Of a stretch of DNA of 64,000 bases, positions 1-10,418 are shown piece by piece. Each line of letters opens with the position of its first letter. The stretch's first letter is position 1. The stretch covers positions 62,001 through 126,000 of the forward strand of contig NZ_SIJK02000012.1 in the NCBI RefSeq assembly GCF_004762035.2. The letters are read 5' to 3'. This DNA comes from Candidatus Chloroploca mongolica. GTDB taxonomy: Bacteria > Chloroflexota > Chloroflexia > Chloroflexales > Chloroflexaceae. The notes under the pieces were generated by a model, which saw only the letters and a program-made list of their open reading frames with translations, searched no databases and was not told the origin of the DNA. The position numbers and the translations under genes were made by a program.

Positions 1-167
1 TCACCGGAGGCACCGGTCTCGGTCTGGCGATTGCCAAACAGATTGTGGAACAACACGGGGGCGAAATGTGGGTACCTTATAGCGAACCGGGACGCGGCAG
101 TGTCTTTAGTTTTATTCTGCCCCTTGAACAGCCTGAAGCTGAGCAGACTGACGAGGACGCCACGTGA
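1..167 (+). CDS. Sensor histidine kinase, C-terminal end only
   Basis: The reading frame that ends in TGA at 165-167 encodes the last ~54 residues of a HATPase_c domain. The G2 box ([19 protein letters not shown]) and the closing beta strand ([10 protein letters not shown]) are visible. The domain binds ATP and phosphorylates a response regulator through an upstream histidine. Sensor and dimerisation domains lie outside the window, so the signal is unknown. The stop overlaps the GTG start of the next gene (GTGA), which suggests translational coupling with the hydrolase that follows. Confidence 0.9.
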   Translation, partial: TGGTGLGLAIAKQIVEQHGGEMWVPYSEPGRGSVFSFILPLEQPEAEQTDEDAT

Positions 168-1000
168 GTGCCATTCATCTTGACAATCGTCTGGTTCACT
201 ACGAGGTCGTAGGACGTGGCCAGCCAATTATTTTCCTCCATAGCTGGCTCGGCTCGTGGCGTTACTGGGTCTCAACGATGGATCTTGTCTCCGAGCGCTA
301 CCGTGCCTATGCCCTCGATTTCTGGGGCTTCGGTGAGAGCGATCGGCACGGCAGTCATTTCACGATTACCGATTATGTGCATATGCTCGGCCAGTTTATG
401 GATCAGATGGGGATTGCCAAAGCCAATCTGGTCGGTCACGGACTCGGTGGCATGGTGGCGATTCGTGCTGCACGCGAGCAACCAGACCGCTTTTTACGCC
501 TGATGACGGTCTCGACCCCGATGCAAGGCCATACCCTCGCCGATCTGGTCAAGCCAGGTACTTTTTCGCGCCTCCTCGGCAAGTCGAATCCGAGCAATGT
601 CTGGTCGAAGTTGCTCCGCAGCATCCCTATCACTGATCCTGAAGTGCAACACGAACTGCTCGAAGATACCGAGGGCCTCAGTGAAACAGTGCTCGCCAGT
701 GTGCAAGAATCACTCTTTGATACCGATCTCCGCTCAACCGTCAATGTGCTTGAGTGCCCCCTCTTGGCGGTCTATGGCGCCCAAGATAAGATTATTAATC
801 TTGACCATATCATGTTTCTCAATCAACTCCATGATCGCCCGGTGCAGTTGCTGATTCTGCCCAGAGCTAACCACTTCCCCTTCCTTGAGCAAACGACAAC
901 CTTTTCACGCCTGCTGCTCGATTTTCTCATCGCTGAACAGCAACCGGTGGAGATCAAGGAGGAATGGAAACGACGGGTCAATCAGCGCGAGTATCTCTAA
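164..1000 (+). CDS. Alpha/beta hydrolase-fold protein with a Gly at the nucleophile position
   Basis: A 278-residue protein with the fold's landmarks: the HSWLG oxyanion segment near residue 26, the [10 protein letters not shown] strand-turn near 51-60, a nucleophile-elbow sequence GHGLGG at 91-96, an acid-loop YGAQDK and a late NHF histidine. In active serine hydrolases the elbow is GxSxG; here residue 93 is Gly (codon gga). The family usually cleaves esters, amides or C-C bonds, but this copy may lack that activity or act by binding only. The GTG start overlaps the stop of the upstream kinase gene, so it may serve in the same signalling unit. Convergent with the gene at 1002. Confidence 0.85.
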   Translation: MSAIHLDNRLVHYEVVGRGQPIIFLHSWLGSWRYWVSTMDLVSERYRAYALDFWGFGESDRHGSHFTITDYVHMLGQFMDQMGIAKANLVGHGLGGMVAIRAAREQPDRFLRLMTVSTPMQGHTLADLVKPGTFSRLLGKSNPSNVWSKLLRSIPITDPEVQHELLEDTEGLSETVLASVQESLFDTDLRSTVNVLECPLLAVYGAQDKIINLDHIMFLNQLHDRPVQLLILPRANHFPFLEQTTTFSRLLLDFLIAEQQPVEIKEEWKRRVNQREYL

Positions 1001-1001
1001 T

Positions 1002-2132
1002 CTATGCCTGTACCGCGCTCCGCCGCATCGCATAGAGCATCATGCTCAGGACAATCAGGCCGAGACACAGCAGTGCCACCAGTTTTGCACTCGCTGGGAT
1101 GGCAAGCAAGGCGATAGCTCCAAAAACGGTGCTGAGGGTGTAGTAAATCAAGACGACCTGACGCTGTGACAGGCCCAGATCAAGTAGGCGATGGTGCAGG
1201 TGATCGCGTCCCGCATGGGCAGCCGAGTCGCCCCGCACCGTACGGCTCAGAATCAGCCAGGTCATGTCAATCAAGGGCAACCCCATCACGAGTAACGCGG
1301 TGGCTAGTTTGGCCCCACCAATGATGGCACTGACCCCCAGAATGTACCCCAGTGACATCGCGCCCACATCGCCCATAAACGTGCGTGCCGGGTGCATGTT
1401 AAAGGGTAAAAAGCCCGCACATGCCCCCGCCAGAGCAAGCGGCAGAAACGCAACCGTGTATTGTGGCGGCTCGAGACTTAGGGTGTGCAAGGCAAGAATA
1501 ACCCCGGCAATGAGCGTGATTCCCCCCGCCAACCCATCTAATCCATCCGTCCAGTTGACCATATTCTGCATCCCGACAATCCAGAAGACCGTGGCCCCAA
1601 TCGCAAGCCACGGACTCAGGTTATGCAGATGGATCTGTTGGAGAAAGGGGAAATTAAAGGCCGTCAGAATAATGCCCCGCGCCTCGGTGGCTTGCCCCAT
1701 CGCATCAGGATAGAGCGTCTGATCCCAGAGGTAGGGGCCAACCGCGATCAAAGCTGCCACGATATGCAGCACGAGACGGCGTCCGGCGGGCAGATTGCGC
1801 AGGTCGTCAATAAGGCTGACGACCGCCACGACGCTCAACCCCGCAAGCAAGAGCCCTAGCCGCATGCGTTCGGCTGAGGTGCGTTGCAACACAGGATCAA
1901 GCTGCTCAAAGGCAAAACTGGCGAGCAAGGCGATCGCAAAACCAGCAATCATCGCTAGGCCACCGACGGTTGGCGTCGCAATCCGATGCACATGGCGCGG
2001 CCCTGGTTGTGCTACCCATCCCTCGCGCTTGCTCAACCGGATCAGCGGTGGCGTGAGCAAGGCGGTGAGCACCAGGGCAAGCCCAAAGGTGAGCGCCAGG
2101 GCAAGGATTACCATGTCACGGTGCCCAATCAA
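1002..2132 (-). CDS. MraY/WecA-family undecaprenyl-phosphate GlcNAc-1-phosphate transferase
   Basis: A 376-residue, many-membrane-segment protein of the polyprenyl-phosphate HexNAc-1-P transferase family. It moves a sugar phosphate from a UDP-sugar to undecaprenyl phosphate at the inner membrane face, starting surface polysaccharide synthesis. Visible motifs: [14 protein letters not shown] (~45-58), the LIDD aspartates (~107-110), [15 protein letters not shown] (~190-204), [11 protein letters not shown], and the histidine-rich [10 protein letters not shown] loop. The cytoplasmic His loop and absence of mur-cluster neighbours favour a WecA/TagO type over MraY. The start overlaps the upp stop by four bases, so it is the last gene of the tig operon. 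Confidence 0.9.
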   Translation of the reverse strand: MIGHRDMVILALALTFGLALVLTALLTPPLIRLSKREGWVAQPGPRHVHRIATPTVGGLAMIAGFAIALLASFAFEQLDPVLQRTSAERMRLGLLLAGLSVVAVVSLIDDLRNLPAGRRLVLHIVAALIAVGPYLWDQTLYPDAMGQATEARGIILTAFNFPFLQQIHLHNLSPWLAIGATVFWIVGMQNMVNWTDGLDGLAGGITLIAGVILALHTLSLEPPQYTVAFLPLALAGACAGFLPFNMHPARTFMGDVGAMSLGYILGVSAIIGGAKLATALLVMGLPLIDMTWLILSRTVRGDSAAHAGRDHLHHRLLDLGLSQRQVVLIYYTLSTVFGAIALLAIPASAKLVALLCLGLIVLSMMLYAMRRSAVQA

Positions 2133-2758
2133 CCCGTCCCAAACTGACGGTCGCCGGCATCACCGAGGCCTGGCACAATGTAGCCAAGCTCATTGAGAAA
2201 ACTGTCAATCGCGGCCAGATGAATATCAACATCCGGATGCGCAGCCGTCAATGCCTGCACACCCTCGGGGGCAGCAATCAACCCGAGAAATTTGATCCGC
2301 CGCGACCCCCACTGCTTGAGAATATCTACTGCAGCCACGGCTGAACCACCCGTTGCCAGCATTGGATCAACGATCAGCGACAGGTCAATATTCGGTTCTG
2401 AAGGCAGTTTATTGTAATACGTAACCGGCTGAAGTGTCTCGTGATCACGATAGAGCCCGAGATGCCACACATGCACGGTGGGCAAAATATCAATAATGGC
2501 CTCAGACATTCCCAGGCCCGCCCGCAGAATCGGAATGACTCCGATGCGATCAGCGACTTCAAAGCCTTCACACGGGGCCAGCGGCGTCTGCACCGTCAGC
2601 GGGGCAAGACTGAGATCTTCCGTCGCTTCATAAAAGAGCAACTGGGCAATCTCGCGCACCAGTTCGCGGAATTTCTTCGGTTCGGTCAGATTGCTCCTGA
2701 GCAAGGCCAGTTTATGTTGAACAAGCGGATGGGTGGAAACAAAGACCTGATCGCCCAT
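2129..2758 (-). CDS. upp: Uracil phosphoribosyltransferase
   Basis: A 209-residue cytosolic enzyme that joins uracil to PRPP to make UMP in pyrimidine salvage. The PRPP-binding loop [10 protein letters not shown] (131-140) follows a hydrophobic strand, [10 protein letters not shown] (79-88) matches the family, and the C-terminal [13 protein letters not shown] is the uracil-binding signature. Length equals that of bacterial Upp. It sits between a response regulator gene (12-nt gap) and a polysaccharide transferase gene (4-nt overlap), probably cotranscribed with both. Confidence 0.96.
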   Translation of the reverse strand: MGDQVFVSTHPLVQHKLALLRSNLTEPKKFRELVREIAQLLFYEATEDLSLAPLTVQTPLAPCEGFEVADRIGVIPILRAGLGMSEAIIDILPTVHVWHLGLYRDHETLQPVTYYNKLPSEPNIDLSLIVDPMLATGGSAVAAVDILKQWGSRRIKFLGLIAAPEGVQALTAAHPDVDIHLAAIDSFLNELGYIVPGLGDAGDRQFGTG

Positions 2759-2770
2759 AGCTAGGCACCT

Positions 2771-3505
2771 TTACGCTTCAGTGAGTTTATACCCTACACC
2801 TCGAACCGTCGCGATCAACACCGGGCGTGAGGGTACTTCCTCCACCTTCTCGCGCAGGCGTCGTATACAGACATCTACCAGATTCGTCTCGCCCGCATAC
2901 TCGTAGCCCCATACCTCACGAAAAAGTGTCTCACGGTCAAAGACCTGACCGGGATTTGCGGCCAGAAAATAGAGCAATTCAAACTCCATTGGCGTCAGAT
3001 TGACACTCTGCTCGCGGACGGTCACGTAATGGCGTGGTCCATCAATAAAGAGCGGCCCGATCCGCAGTGTAGGTGGGGCTCGTCGCGACTTATAACCCTC
3101 GACCCGACGCAGGATCGACTCGACACGGGCAATCAGTTCCACCGTCTTGAATGGTTTGCGAATATAATCGTCAGCCCCGAGTTCAAAGCCTTGAATGACA
3201 TCATCAGTCCCATCTCGGCTCGTCAGGATCACAATAGGGACATCGCTTTCAGCCCGGATGTGCCGACATACTTCAAAGCCATCAACAAAGGGCATCATGA
3301 CGTCAAGGATGACCACATCAAACGGCTGTTTACGAAACGCCTCGACCGCCTCAAGCCCATTACTAACCGCCGTCAGTTCATAGCGCGGATCACTGAGGGT
3401 GATTTTGATCAGATGGGCGATTGACGGGTCATCGTCGGCGATCAAAATACGCCGGGGGGGGCGTGGATCTTCAACGGCCCGGTCATTTGTACGAAGAAAA
3501 GGCAT
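2771..3505 (-). CDS. OmpR/PhoB-family response regulator
   Basis: A 244-residue DNA-binding regulator. The receiver domain (about 18-135) has the acidic pocket DDD at 24-26, the phospho-acceptor Asp68 in VVILDVMMP, and the conserved Lys117 in IRKPFK. A winged-helix output domain (about 145-244) ends in IATVRGVGYKL. A ~17-residue N-terminal extension precedes the usual start. No kinase gene is adjacent; the gene lies 15 nt after clpX and 12 nt before upp, so expression is tied to the protein quality-control operon and the partner kinase must be encoded elsewhere. Confidence 0.93.
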   Translation of the reverse strand: MPFLRTNDRAVEDPRPPRRILIADDDPSIAHLIKITLSDPRYELTAVSNGLEAVEAFRKQPFDVVILDVMMPFVDGFEVCRHIRAESDVPIVILTSRDGTDDVIQGFELGADDYIRKPFKTVELIARVESILRRVEGYKSRRAPPTLRIGPLFIDGPRHYVTVREQSVNLTPMEFELLYFLAANPGQVFDRETLFREVWGYEYAGETNLVDVCIRRLREKVEEVPSRPVLIATVRGVGYKLTEA

Positions 3506-3520
3506 CCGTATAGAACCTGA

Positions 3521-4831
3521 TCAGACGGCTTCATCAAGACGCCGACGATACTCACTGCGTTCGGTGCGGGGCATCAAGATCGGCAAGCCGCGCCCGTAAA
3601 CAACTTCGGCATTGATAATGCATCGTCCAATATGTTCCTGGGCCGGTACCTCATACATCACATCAAGCAGCACTTCTTCGACAATGCTCCGCAAGGCTCG
3701 CGCCCCGGTACGCGCCTGCATGGCCCGCTCAACAATTGCCTCGATCCCATCCGCAGTGAATTCCAACTCACAATGATCAAGTGCCAGCAACTTCTGATAC
3801 TGCTTGATCACGGCATTGCGCGGTTCGGTCAGAATCCGTGACATCGCGCTATGGGACAACGGCTCAAGGGCCACAACCACAGGCAGGCGCCCAATGAATT
3901 CAGGGATGAAGCCGTAGTGCATCAGATCATCAGGACTGATCTGCGCCACCAGGGCCGCATGATCATCGACGGTGTTCCCTGTCGCCTGGCCACCAAACCC
4001 GATCATTTGCCGACCCCGCAAGCGTTGTGTCACCACCGTTTCAATGCCTTCGAAGGCACCACCACAGATAAAGAGCACGTTCGTCGTGTCAAACGAAATA
4101 TACTCTTGCTGTGGGTGTTTGCGCCCTGGCAAAGGTGGCACATGCGCCACACCGCCCTCAAGAATCTTCAAAAGGGCCTGCTGTACCCCTTCCCCCGAGA
4201 CGTCGCGCGTAATCGAAGGATTATCAGCCTTACGGGCAATCTTATCAATCTCATCAAGATAGATGATGCCGGTCTGTGCACGCTCAACATCGCCATCGGC
4301 AGCCTGGATCAGACGCAAGAGGATATTTTCCACATCCTCGCCAACATACCCGGCCTCGGTCAGCGCCGTTGCATCGGCGATCGCAAAGGGGACATCAAGA
4401 ATACGTGCCAGCGTCTGGGCAAGCAAGGTCTTACCACTGCCCGTTGGCCCAAGCAAGAGGATATTGCTCTTGCTAATCTCGACATCATCAATTTTTGCCC
4501 CGGCGCGAACTCGCTTGTAGTGGTTGTAGACGGCAACTGAAAGCACGATCTTCGCTCGATCCTGCCCAATCACATACTGGTCAAGTTTCTCACGCAACTT
4601 GCGCGGGGCAGGCAAGCGTGCCGGACCGGGCGGTGTATTGCGACGCGGGGCCGCCATCTGCTGCTCGGTCTCTTCGGCAATGATCGCGCTACAGAGCGCC
4701 ACACACTCATCACAGATAAAGACCGTGCCTGGCCCGGCAATCAGGCGCTGCACCTCGTCCTGACCGCGACCACAAAACGAGCAGACATACGCTCCACGAT
4801 TGTTACTACCAGTATTACGAGAACGAGACAT
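3521..4831 (-). CDS. clpX: ATP-dependent Clp protease ATP-binding subunit ClpX
   Basis: AAA+ unfoldase that recognises tagged proteins and feeds them to ClpP. With the start chosen here it is 436 residues. The N-terminal zinc-binding domain has C17-x2-C20 and C40-x2-C43; Walker A is GPTGSGKT (128-135), the pore loop is GYVGED, and Walker B is IIYLDEIDK. The frame extends upstream to a TTG, but ATG at 4831 is preceded by GCGGAG at proper spacing and gives the usual MSRSRN-type start. It lies 98 nt downstream of clpP in the same operon, with a regulator gene following. Confidence 0.97.
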   Translation of the reverse strand: MSRSRNTGSNNRGAYVCSFCGRGQDEVQRLIAGPGTVFICDECVALCSAIIAEETEQQMAAPRRNTPPGPARLPAPRKLREKLDQYVIGQDRAKIVLSVAVYNHYKRVRAGAKIDDVEISKSNILLLGPTGSGKTLLAQTLARILDVPFAIADATALTEAGYVGEDVENILLRLIQAADGDVERAQTGIIYLDEIDKIARKADNPSITRDVSGEGVQQALLKILEGGVAHVPPLPGRKHPQQEYISFDTTNVLFICGGAFEGIETVVTQRLRGRQMIGFGGQATGNTVDDHAALVAQISPDDLMHYGFIPEFIGRLPVVVALEPLSHSAMSRILTEPRNAVIKQYQKLLALDHCELEFTADGIEAIVERAMQARTGARALRSIVEEVLLDVMYEVPAQEHIGRCIINAEVVYGRGLPILMPRTERSEYRRRLDEAV

Positions 4832-4929
4832 GAACTTCTCCGCTAATCCCCAGGTCAAGGTCGATCATCAAACCCGGCTTGCCTTGGTCTAACCCTTTCA
4901 GGCCCGTTGATCGACCTCACCCGGTCATG

Positions 4930-5577
4930 TCACTTCTTGTCAGTCAAATCTTCGCGCTTCAGAATTTCATCAATAATGCCGTACTCTTTGGCCTGTTCAG
5001 GCGTCATAAAGAGATCGCGGTCAAAATCTTTGGCAATGCGCTCAACTGTCTGACCCGTATCCTTTGAAAGCAATTCTCGCACCACCTGCTGCATACGCAG
5101 CAACTCACGCGCCATAATCTCGACATCAGGCGCATAGCCCCGCGCCCCACCACCAGCAGGATGCATGTGGATCGTCGAGTGCGGCAGACTATAGCGTTTG
5201 CCGCGCGCCCCACCCGCAAGGATCGGTGTTGCCATACTTCCTGCCATCCCTACGCAGACTGTAGCAACATCCGGGCGAATGTGGCGCATCGTATCATAGA
5301 TCCCCAACCCGGCTGTAACCGAACCGCCAGGGCTATTGATATAGAGCCAGATATCGCGATCGGGATCTTCACTTTCAAGAAAGAGCAACTGCGCGACGAT
5401 CAGATTAGCAATCTGATCTTCCACCGGCGTCCCAAGAATGATGATCCGTTCCTTGAGCAAGCGTGAATAAATATCGAAGGCTCGCTCACCACGACTCGTA
5501 CTCTCAACAACCATTGGAATCAGAGCTTCGGGGCCTTGTGATGACCATTCCATGCTCTTGGGCGAAATCCATTTCAT
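4930..5577 (-). CDS. clpP: ATP-dependent Clp protease proteolytic subunit ClpP
   Basis: Serine protease subunit that forms the barrel docked by ClpX. The 215-residue product has the family signatures [10 protein letters not shown] (81-90), nucleophile Ser114 in GMAGSMAT, His139 in the IHMHP segment and the Asp of KDFDRD near 184. The usual GMAASMG motif reads GMAGSMA here, a mild variant. The ATG overlaps the trigger factor stop (ATGA, 5574-5577), implying coupled translation. The order tig-clpP-clpX is common in bacteria and supports the call. Confidence 0.97.
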   Translation of the reverse strand: MKWISPKSMEWSSQGPEALIPMVVESTSRGERAFDIYSRLLKERIIILGTPVEDQIANLIVAQLLFLESEDPDRDIWLYINSPGGSVTAGLGIYDTMRHIRPDVATVCVGMAGSMATPILAGGARGKRYSLPHSTIHMHPAGGGARGYAPDVEIMARELLRMQQVVRELLSKDTGQTVERIAKDFDRDLFMTPEQAKEYGIIDEILKREDLTDKK

Positions 5578-7019
5578 AGGGTTCGTTCCTCACTTGTCAC
5601 AGGCGCATCACGTGTCACCGGTGCCGTTTCGCTCACACTGGCTGCCTCAGCATCCTGAGCCTCACCCTCAAGCGCTTCCACGTCAGACCCTGCCGCATCG
5701 ACTGGTTCTTCTTCCACGCTAGGTTCAATCCCGGCTGCAAGCCTGAGTACCCGCTCACGCAATTTACGGTCAATCAACGCATTGAAAATCATGCCACGCA
5801 TCTCACCCTGAAAGGCTTGCATGACCTGATCGCGCTGCTCTTCACTGTAATCAGCGACCGCACGGATAATCTCGGCCTCGATCTCTTCTTCCGAGACATT
5901 CAATTCTTCACGTTCCACGACCTCGGCCAAAGCAAGCGTCACTCTCGTGCGCTTCTCGGCCTCGGGCAAGAGGGTCGCAATCGCCTGCTCTCTGGTTTCA
6001 CCACGAAACTGGAGCATCTGCTCGAGCGTAATGCCGTAGCGGGCAAATTCGCGGCCCTGATCTTTCAGCATATCATCCGCCATGTTCTCGATCATGACGT
6101 CAGGAACATCAAACTCGGTTATCTCGAGCACATGGTCGATGAATGTATCAAGCACTTTGCGCTCGGCGACATGACGCGCCGTTGTTTCAAGATCACTGCG
6201 CGTCTTGGCGCGGAGTTCTTCGAGGGTTCCCTCAAATTCTTGCAACTGGGGCAACTCTTCCCACGACGGCAAGACACGTTGTTGCATGCTCAGCACTTCA
6301 ACTTTGAATGTGACTTCCTTGCCACGCACACGCTCATCTTCGTGATCCTCAGCCATCTGCGAAACAACGTCAACGGTATCACCAACGTTGACCCCGATGA
6401 GTGCTTGGTAGAGTTCGTCTATCAGACGACCTTTGACCAGATCGAGGGTATGTTCAGGCCGCTCCTCGCCTTCTTCGCGCTCATCAAGTGTTTCACCATC
6501 GACAAAGGTCTCAAGGTGGACTTTGAGGCTATCACCCTCCTGGGTTGGCCGTGGCTCGTCCAGTTCTTTGAGCACCACATGACGATCACGCATTGCGTCC
6601 ATCATGCCCTCAAGCTGTTCGTCGGTGATTTCATCAGGCTCGAACGGCACCTGGATCGTGTGGTAATCACCGACCTTGACGGTGGGAGGCAATGGCACGG
6701 TAATGGTGAAAACAAAGGGATCAACCGAGGTAATGACATCAAGTTCGGCAGGGCCGATTGGTTCGAGCTCTTCCTGGATGATCGCATCCTGAAAGGCTTT
6801 TGAGATCAGATCATTCTGAGCATCTTGAATCAGTGCTTCGCGCCCAAAGGTACGCTCAATGATAAAACGCGGTGCTTTGCCTCGGCGAAAGCCATGAATC
6901 TGATACTTCTGAGAAAAACGACGAGCAGCCTGGTCGAGCCCGTGCTCGAAGCGTGCTGCATCAAGCTCAATCTGCAAAGACATCCGGCTCTTGGGTAATT
7001 TTTCGGTGGTAACCTTCAC
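5574..7019 (-). CDS. tig: Trigger factor, ribosome-associated chaperone and peptidyl-prolyl isomerase
   Basis: A 481-residue protein that binds ribosomal protein L23 at the exit tunnel and shields nascent chains. The ribosome-binding signature GFRRGKAP lies at 43-50, followed by a PPIase domain (~160-250) and a helical C-terminal chaperone domain. The last ~50 residues, after [10 protein letters not shown], are acidic and of low complexity (Glu/Asp/Ala/Val), longer than in typical trigger factors. It is the first gene of the tig-clpP-clpX-regulator-upp-transferase operon, served by the promoter at 7144-7116. Confidence 0.95.
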   Translation of the reverse strand: MKVTTEKLPKSRMSLQIELDAARFEHGLDQAARRFSQKYQIHGFRRGKAPRFIIERTFGREALIQDAQNDLISKAFQDAIIQEELEPIGPAELDVITSVDPFVFTITVPLPPTVKVGDYHTIQVPFEPDEITDEQLEGMMDAMRDRHVVLKELDEPRPTQEGDSLKVHLETFVDGETLDEREEGEERPEHTLDLVKGRLIDELYQALIGVNVGDTVDVVSQMAEDHEDERVRGKEVTFKVEVLSMQQRVLPSWEELPQLQEFEGTLEELRAKTRSDLETTARHVAERKVLDTFIDHVLEITEFDVPDVMIENMADDMLKDQGREFARYGITLEQMLQFRGETREQAIATLLPEAEKRTRVTLALAEVVEREELNVSEEEIEAEIIRAVADYSEEQRDQVMQAFQGEMRGMIFNALIDRKLRERVLRLAAGIEPSVEEEPVDAAGSDVEALEGEAQDAEAASVSETAPVTRDAPVTSEERTL

Positions 7020-7115
7020 GCTGACATCTCTCCGTACTCAAAGCTACACTGCACGAGCACTAACTGTACCACAAGGCACAGCAGCACGCGCCGCTGCGAG
7101 ACGCTATCCTGTGCC

Positions 7116-7144
7116 ATTATAGCACGTTGATGCGGTCGTGGAAA
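7116..7144 (-). promoter_or_regulatory. Sigma70-type promoter for the tig-clpP-clpX operon
   Basis: On the minus strand, TTTCCA (7144-7139) is followed after 17 bp by a perfect TATAAT (7121-7116), about 95 bp before the trigger factor start. Confidence 0.6.
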
Positions 7145-7165
7145 GTCTTAGGTCGTTCGCTCTGG

Positions 7166-7194
7166 TTGACATCACTTCTTCTTCATGGTACATG
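7166..7194 (+). promoter_or_regulatory. Sigma70-type promoter for the HExxH protein gene
   Basis: A perfect TTGACA (7166-7171) is followed after 17 bp by TACATG (7189-7194), preceded by TGG as in other promoters of this window. It reads into the gene at 7264. Confidence 0.5.
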
Positions 7195-7263
7195 TTAGCC
7201 CAACTTCATCTGCGTCGTAGCCTTTTTCCGGCACCCTGTTAGTGCTGGAGGAGTAAACCTATC

Positions 7264-8235
7264 TTGTCGCCTATTCAACGCGGAATGACAGCGCTTACAT
7301 CGGTTGTCGGCTTGCTCACCCTCTTTGTATTGCTAGGAGCTGGTGTGCCTGAGCCTTCACCTTCGATGTACTCTGCTGCTGCTGTTGTCGCCCCCCAGCA
7401 ACTGACACCTTCAGCAGTGGCTGTTGTGCCAACTGCGACGGTAACACCAATCCCGTTGCATCCAACCGCAACCCTTGCACGTCGCGATTTTAATGAGACG
7501 ACGGCAGTCAAGGTTGCCCCCACGAGTTTTCTCCCCGGACGTGGGCCTGCGCTCCCGGGTGAGTTTGTCTATGCTAGTCGCCGAGTCGATTTTTATGTGG
7601 GTCGGGGAACCTTTTCTCCTGAACAGGTCATTGAGCTTGCTCTCAAGTCCGAGCACGCCCTTTCGTACATGCAACGCCGTTTTGCTGTAACCCTGAATGA
7701 GCGCATTTCAGCTGGTGTCTACCATACGAGCCTCGCGCCTGGTCGAGGAACCCGTGGCATTGCGTATACCCACGGTAATACGAATGTTCGCATTTATTAC
7801 CGTGCCGGCGAAGATATGCATAATGCGCTCGTCATCCTGGCGCACGAGTTTGCGCATGCACTTCAAGCCGAAGCTTATGGCAAAGATGCGCAGTCCCGTT
7901 CCGATCTGGTTTTGCTCGAGGGCCTCGCGAGTTGGATCGCTGGCGAATACTGGCTGAGCCTGTCGGGCGCCGTGTCATTTCAAGAGCTCGCCCAAAATCA
8001 CTATCGGGCTGGCTATACGAGCAGCCTTGCGACCATGGATCGCCGCAATCAGAATGTTGCCTACGATATGTGGGTCGGCTTTGTTGATTATCTGACCCGT
8101 ACCTATGGCTGGGATAAGTTCAATACGCTCTATGCCAATGGTCGTGGGCGTGCCGCAGGCTCAGCCAATTATGCCGAGATCTATGGCAAGTCGTTTCAGG
8201 AGTTGCAAAACGAGTGGTATGCGACCCTCCGATAG
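7264..8235 (+). CDS. Exported HExxH metallopeptidase-like protein
   Basis: A 323-residue protein with a hydrophobic N-terminal segment (about 8-28) acting as signal peptide or membrane anchor, then a Pro/Thr/Ala/Val linker to about residue 80. The catalytic-type motif HEFAH is at 194-198 inside LVILAHEFAHALQ, with a downstream LLEGLASWIAGEYW segment that could supply the third (Glu) zinc ligand, as in gluzincins. It likely cleaves proteins outside the membrane. The TTG at 7264 follows GGAGGAG by ~11 nt; an in-frame ATG at 7285 is an alternative start. The 3' end overlaps the next gene by 22 nt. Confidence 0.75.
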   Translation: MSPIQRGMTALTSVVGLLTLFVLLGAGVPEPSPSMYSAAAVVAPQQLTPSAVAVVPTATVTPIPLHPTATLARRDFNETTAVKVAPTSFLPGRGPALPGEFVYASRRVDFYVGRGTFSPEQVIELALKSEHALSYMQRRFAVTLNERISAGVYHTSLAPGRGTRGIAYTHGNTNVRIYYRAGEDMHNALVILAHEFAHALQAEAYGKDAQSRSDLVLLEGLASWIAGEYWLSLSGAVSFQELAQNHYRAGYTSSLATMDRRNQNVAYDMWVGFVDYLTRTYGWDKFNTLYANGRGRAAGSANYAEIYGKSFQELQNEWYATLR

Positions 8236-8990
8236 GCCCCTGGAGCTATCTTGGGCTTGATCTGGCTTGGTCAGCCCGCAATCCGAGTGGTCTTGCTGTT
8301 CTCCGTGGTGGGCCGCATGGCGCAACGCTCGTTGAACCACCACGCCTGATAACGGCGCTTGATGATCTTGTTGCCTATATGCTGGCTCAGGTCGGCGATG
8401 GCCCGGCGATCCTTGCCGTTGATGCACCCCTCTGGGTGCCCAATGTGACTGGTCAGCGTCCTGCTGAAACTGCCCTCGCACGCGCCTTTCGTGCGTATGA
8501 AGCTGCAGCCCATCCTGCGAATCGCCGCTTGCTCAATCGTGATGGCACTGGTGTACGCGGCGAACAACTACTCGAACGCCTGGCCCCCTACGGTTTTCTG
8601 CCTGTCACCTGCCCTGAACCCACCGCCAGCGGTCGTTTGGTGACCGAGGTCTATCCGCATCCCGCCATGATCGCCCTCTTCGGACTCAACAAGACCTTGA
8701 AATACAAAAGCCGCCCCGGGCGTGACCACAACCAGCGAGTCGCAGCATGGCACATCTATCAACAGCATCTGCGCTTGCTCACCAACACCGATCCGAGCCT
8801 CAATGGCCACCTCGCTATGCTCGAGCCTGATGTCGCCACTCTACGCGGACAGCGCCTCAAAGCCTACGAAGACCAGATCGATGCCCTCTTCTGTGCCTAC
8901 ATTGGTCTCTATGCCCATCGGTGGGGCGAGGCACATTGCCAGGTCTTTGGTGATCGTGCTACTGGCTGGATCATGACGCCGCGTATCTAG
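8214..8990 (+). CDS. DUF429 family protein, predicted RNase H-like fold
   Basis: About 258 residues. The N-terminal strand GLDLAWSARNPSG, the central VDAPLW and the later TEVYPHPAMIALFG match the DUF429 family, whose conserved acidic residues and RNase H-like fold suggest a nuclease, although no substrate is established. The GTG start at 8214 overlaps the preceding gene; a start slightly downstream is possible because the conserved region begins only near residue 13. A long perfect hairpin lies 31 nt after the stop. Confidence 0.75.
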   Translation: MVCDPPIGPWSYLGLDLAWSARNPSGLAVLRGGPHGATLVEPPRLITALDDLVAYMLAQVGDGPAILAVDAPLWVPNVTGQRPAETALARAFRAYEAAAHPANRRLLNRDGTGVRGEQLLERLAPYGFLPVTCPEPTASGRLVTEVYPHPAMIALFGLNKTLKYKSRPGRDHNQRVAAWHIYQQHLRLLTNTDPSLNGHLAMLEPDVATLRGQRLKAYEDQIDALFCAYIGLYAHRWGEAHCQVFGDRATGWIMTPRI

Positions 8991-9021
8991 GGCTGACGCT
9001 ATGCCACCCTCACCCGTATCA

Positions 9022-9059
9022 GCATAGGTTGGTAGGGCGAACGCCCTACCAACCTATGC
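9022..9059. terminator. Bidirectional hairpin between convergent genes
   Basis: A perfect 18-bp inverted repeat with a 2-nt centre (arms 9022-9039 and 9042-9059) lies between the DUF429 gene and the oppositely oriented E2 gene. There is no U tract on either side, so its action as a terminator is inferred from position. Confidence 0.6.
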
Positions 9060-9071
9060 GCCATCCCTCAC

Positions 9072-10394
9072 CTACACAGCTTCAAGCGCACGCTTGATAT
9101 CCAGCAAAAACGCATCTGCGGTCGCCCCGTCAGCAATGCGGTGATCAAAGGTAAGCGATAGATATGCCATAGGCTTGATCGCAATCGCATCCACCCCATG
9201 CTGGGTGATGATGATCGGTCGTTTGACGACCGCCCCGACACCGAGGATGGCTGCCTGTGGCTGATTGATGATCGGGGTGGCAAAGAGGCTGCCTCCGACC
9301 CCGTGGTTGGTAATGGTAAAGGTGCCGCCCTGGGTCTCGTCAGGTTGGAGCCGCCGGGTGCGTGCGCGGCTTGCCAGGTCACCCACCGCCCGGGCCAAAC
9401 CAAGCAGGTTCTTTTCGTCGGCATCGCGAACCACCGGTACCAGCAGGCCTTCATCAAGCGCAACGGCCACCCCAATGTGGATGCGCCGATGGATCACAAT
9501 GCCTTCGGCGGTGAAACTGCCGTTCAAGACCGGCGTTTTGCCTAGCGCCGTCGCTACCGCCTGGACGACATATGGTGTCACCGTCAGACGTACGCCCTGT
9601 TGCTCAAAGCTCGCCCGCTGCGCCTCACGGTGCGCCATAACGCTGCTCAGGTCAACTTCCATCACGGTGGTTACATGGGGCGCTATGCGCACCGAACGTT
9701 CCATGTGTTCGGCGATCCTGCGACGCATCGGCGAAAGCGTTACCAATTCAGCGTCTTCAGGCAGGGCAATCCGTTCCACCGAACGTGCCTGCGATCCCGG
9801 CATTGCTGGCCCCACCTGCGCAACCGCAGGAGCCATCGCTGGCACCGGGGCTGAGACAGGTGTCGCCGGTTGGGCTGGAGCGCTCGTAGTGGCACCGTCA
9901 CGCGCCGCAACAAAGCGCAGGACATCTTGCTTGGTAATCCGGCCTCCCTGACCCGTTCCAGGAATACCCGCCGGATCAAGCCCATGTTCAGCGATCAGGC
10001 GCGCAACAACCGGCGAAAGAAACGTATTGTGTGCCGGAGCAGAGGGTGTCGGCGTAGCTGACAGAGCAGCGATGACCTCGGCACGAGGCAGCAGCCCGGC
10101 CTCTGTGGGTGCTGGTTGCACCGCCATCTCAGGCGGCGCTGGCGCTACCGCACCAGCAGGGCTACCCAGCCGGGCAATGACCGTACCTACTCGGACGGTT
10201 TCACCCTCTGGCACCAGAATCTCCAGCAACGTCCCAGCAACAGGTGCCGGTACCTCACTATCAACTTTATCGGTAATCACCTCAAGCAGAGGCTCATATT
10301 TCGCAACAGGCTCGCCCGGTTGTTTCAACCAGCGCCCGATGGTTCCCTCAGTAACACTCTCGCCCAGTTGGGGCATCGTAAGCTCGGTAGTCAT
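9072..10394 (-). CDS. 2-oxoacid dehydrogenase complex E2, dihydrolipoamide acyltransferase
   Basis: A 440-residue core subunit that transfers the acyl group from lipoyl arms to CoA. The N-terminal lipoyl domain (1-78) carries the lipoylated lysine in ITDKVDSEV (Lys43). An Ala/Pro linker leads to the peripheral-subunit-binding domain (about 125-165, FLSPVVARLIAEHG...GRITKQDV). After a second linker the catalytic domain (~215-440) ends with DHRIADG, the HxxxDG active-site motif. The 24-nt gap to E1beta places it third in an operon. No E3 gene follows; the shared lipoamide dehydrogenase must lie elsewhere. Confidence 0.95.
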   Translation of the reverse strand: MTTELTMPQLGESVTEGTIGRWLKQPGEPVAKYEPLLEVITDKVDSEVPAPVAGTLLEILVPEGETVRVGTVIARLGSPAGAVAPAPPEMAVQPAPTEAGLLPRAEVIAALSATPTPSAPAHNTFLSPVVARLIAEHGLDPAGIPGTGQGGRITKQDVLRFVAARDGATTSAPAQPATPVSAPVPAMAPAVAQVGPAMPGSQARSVERIALPEDAELVTLSPMRRRIAEHMERSVRIAPHVTTVMEVDLSSVMAHREAQRASFEQQGVRLTVTPYVVQAVATALGKTPVLNGSFTAEGIVIHRRIHIGVAVALDEGLLVPVVRDADEKNLLGLARAVGDLASRARTRRLQPDETQGGTFTITNHGVGGSLFATPIINQPQAAILGVGAVVKRPIIITQHGVDAIAIKPMAYLSLTFDHRIADGATADAFLLDIKRALEAV

Positions 10395-10418
10395 AGGTTG
10401 TTGCGTTCCATCTGCACA

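Noticed and set aside
5817-6803. A 328-codon frame antisense to trigger factor
   Set aside because: It is a shadow frame of tig, with no ribosome-binding site, family match or conserved start.
9022-9059. Attachment site or insertion-sequence end
   Set aside because: The palindrome has no matching copy or target duplication nearby and fits a bidirectional terminator between convergent genes.
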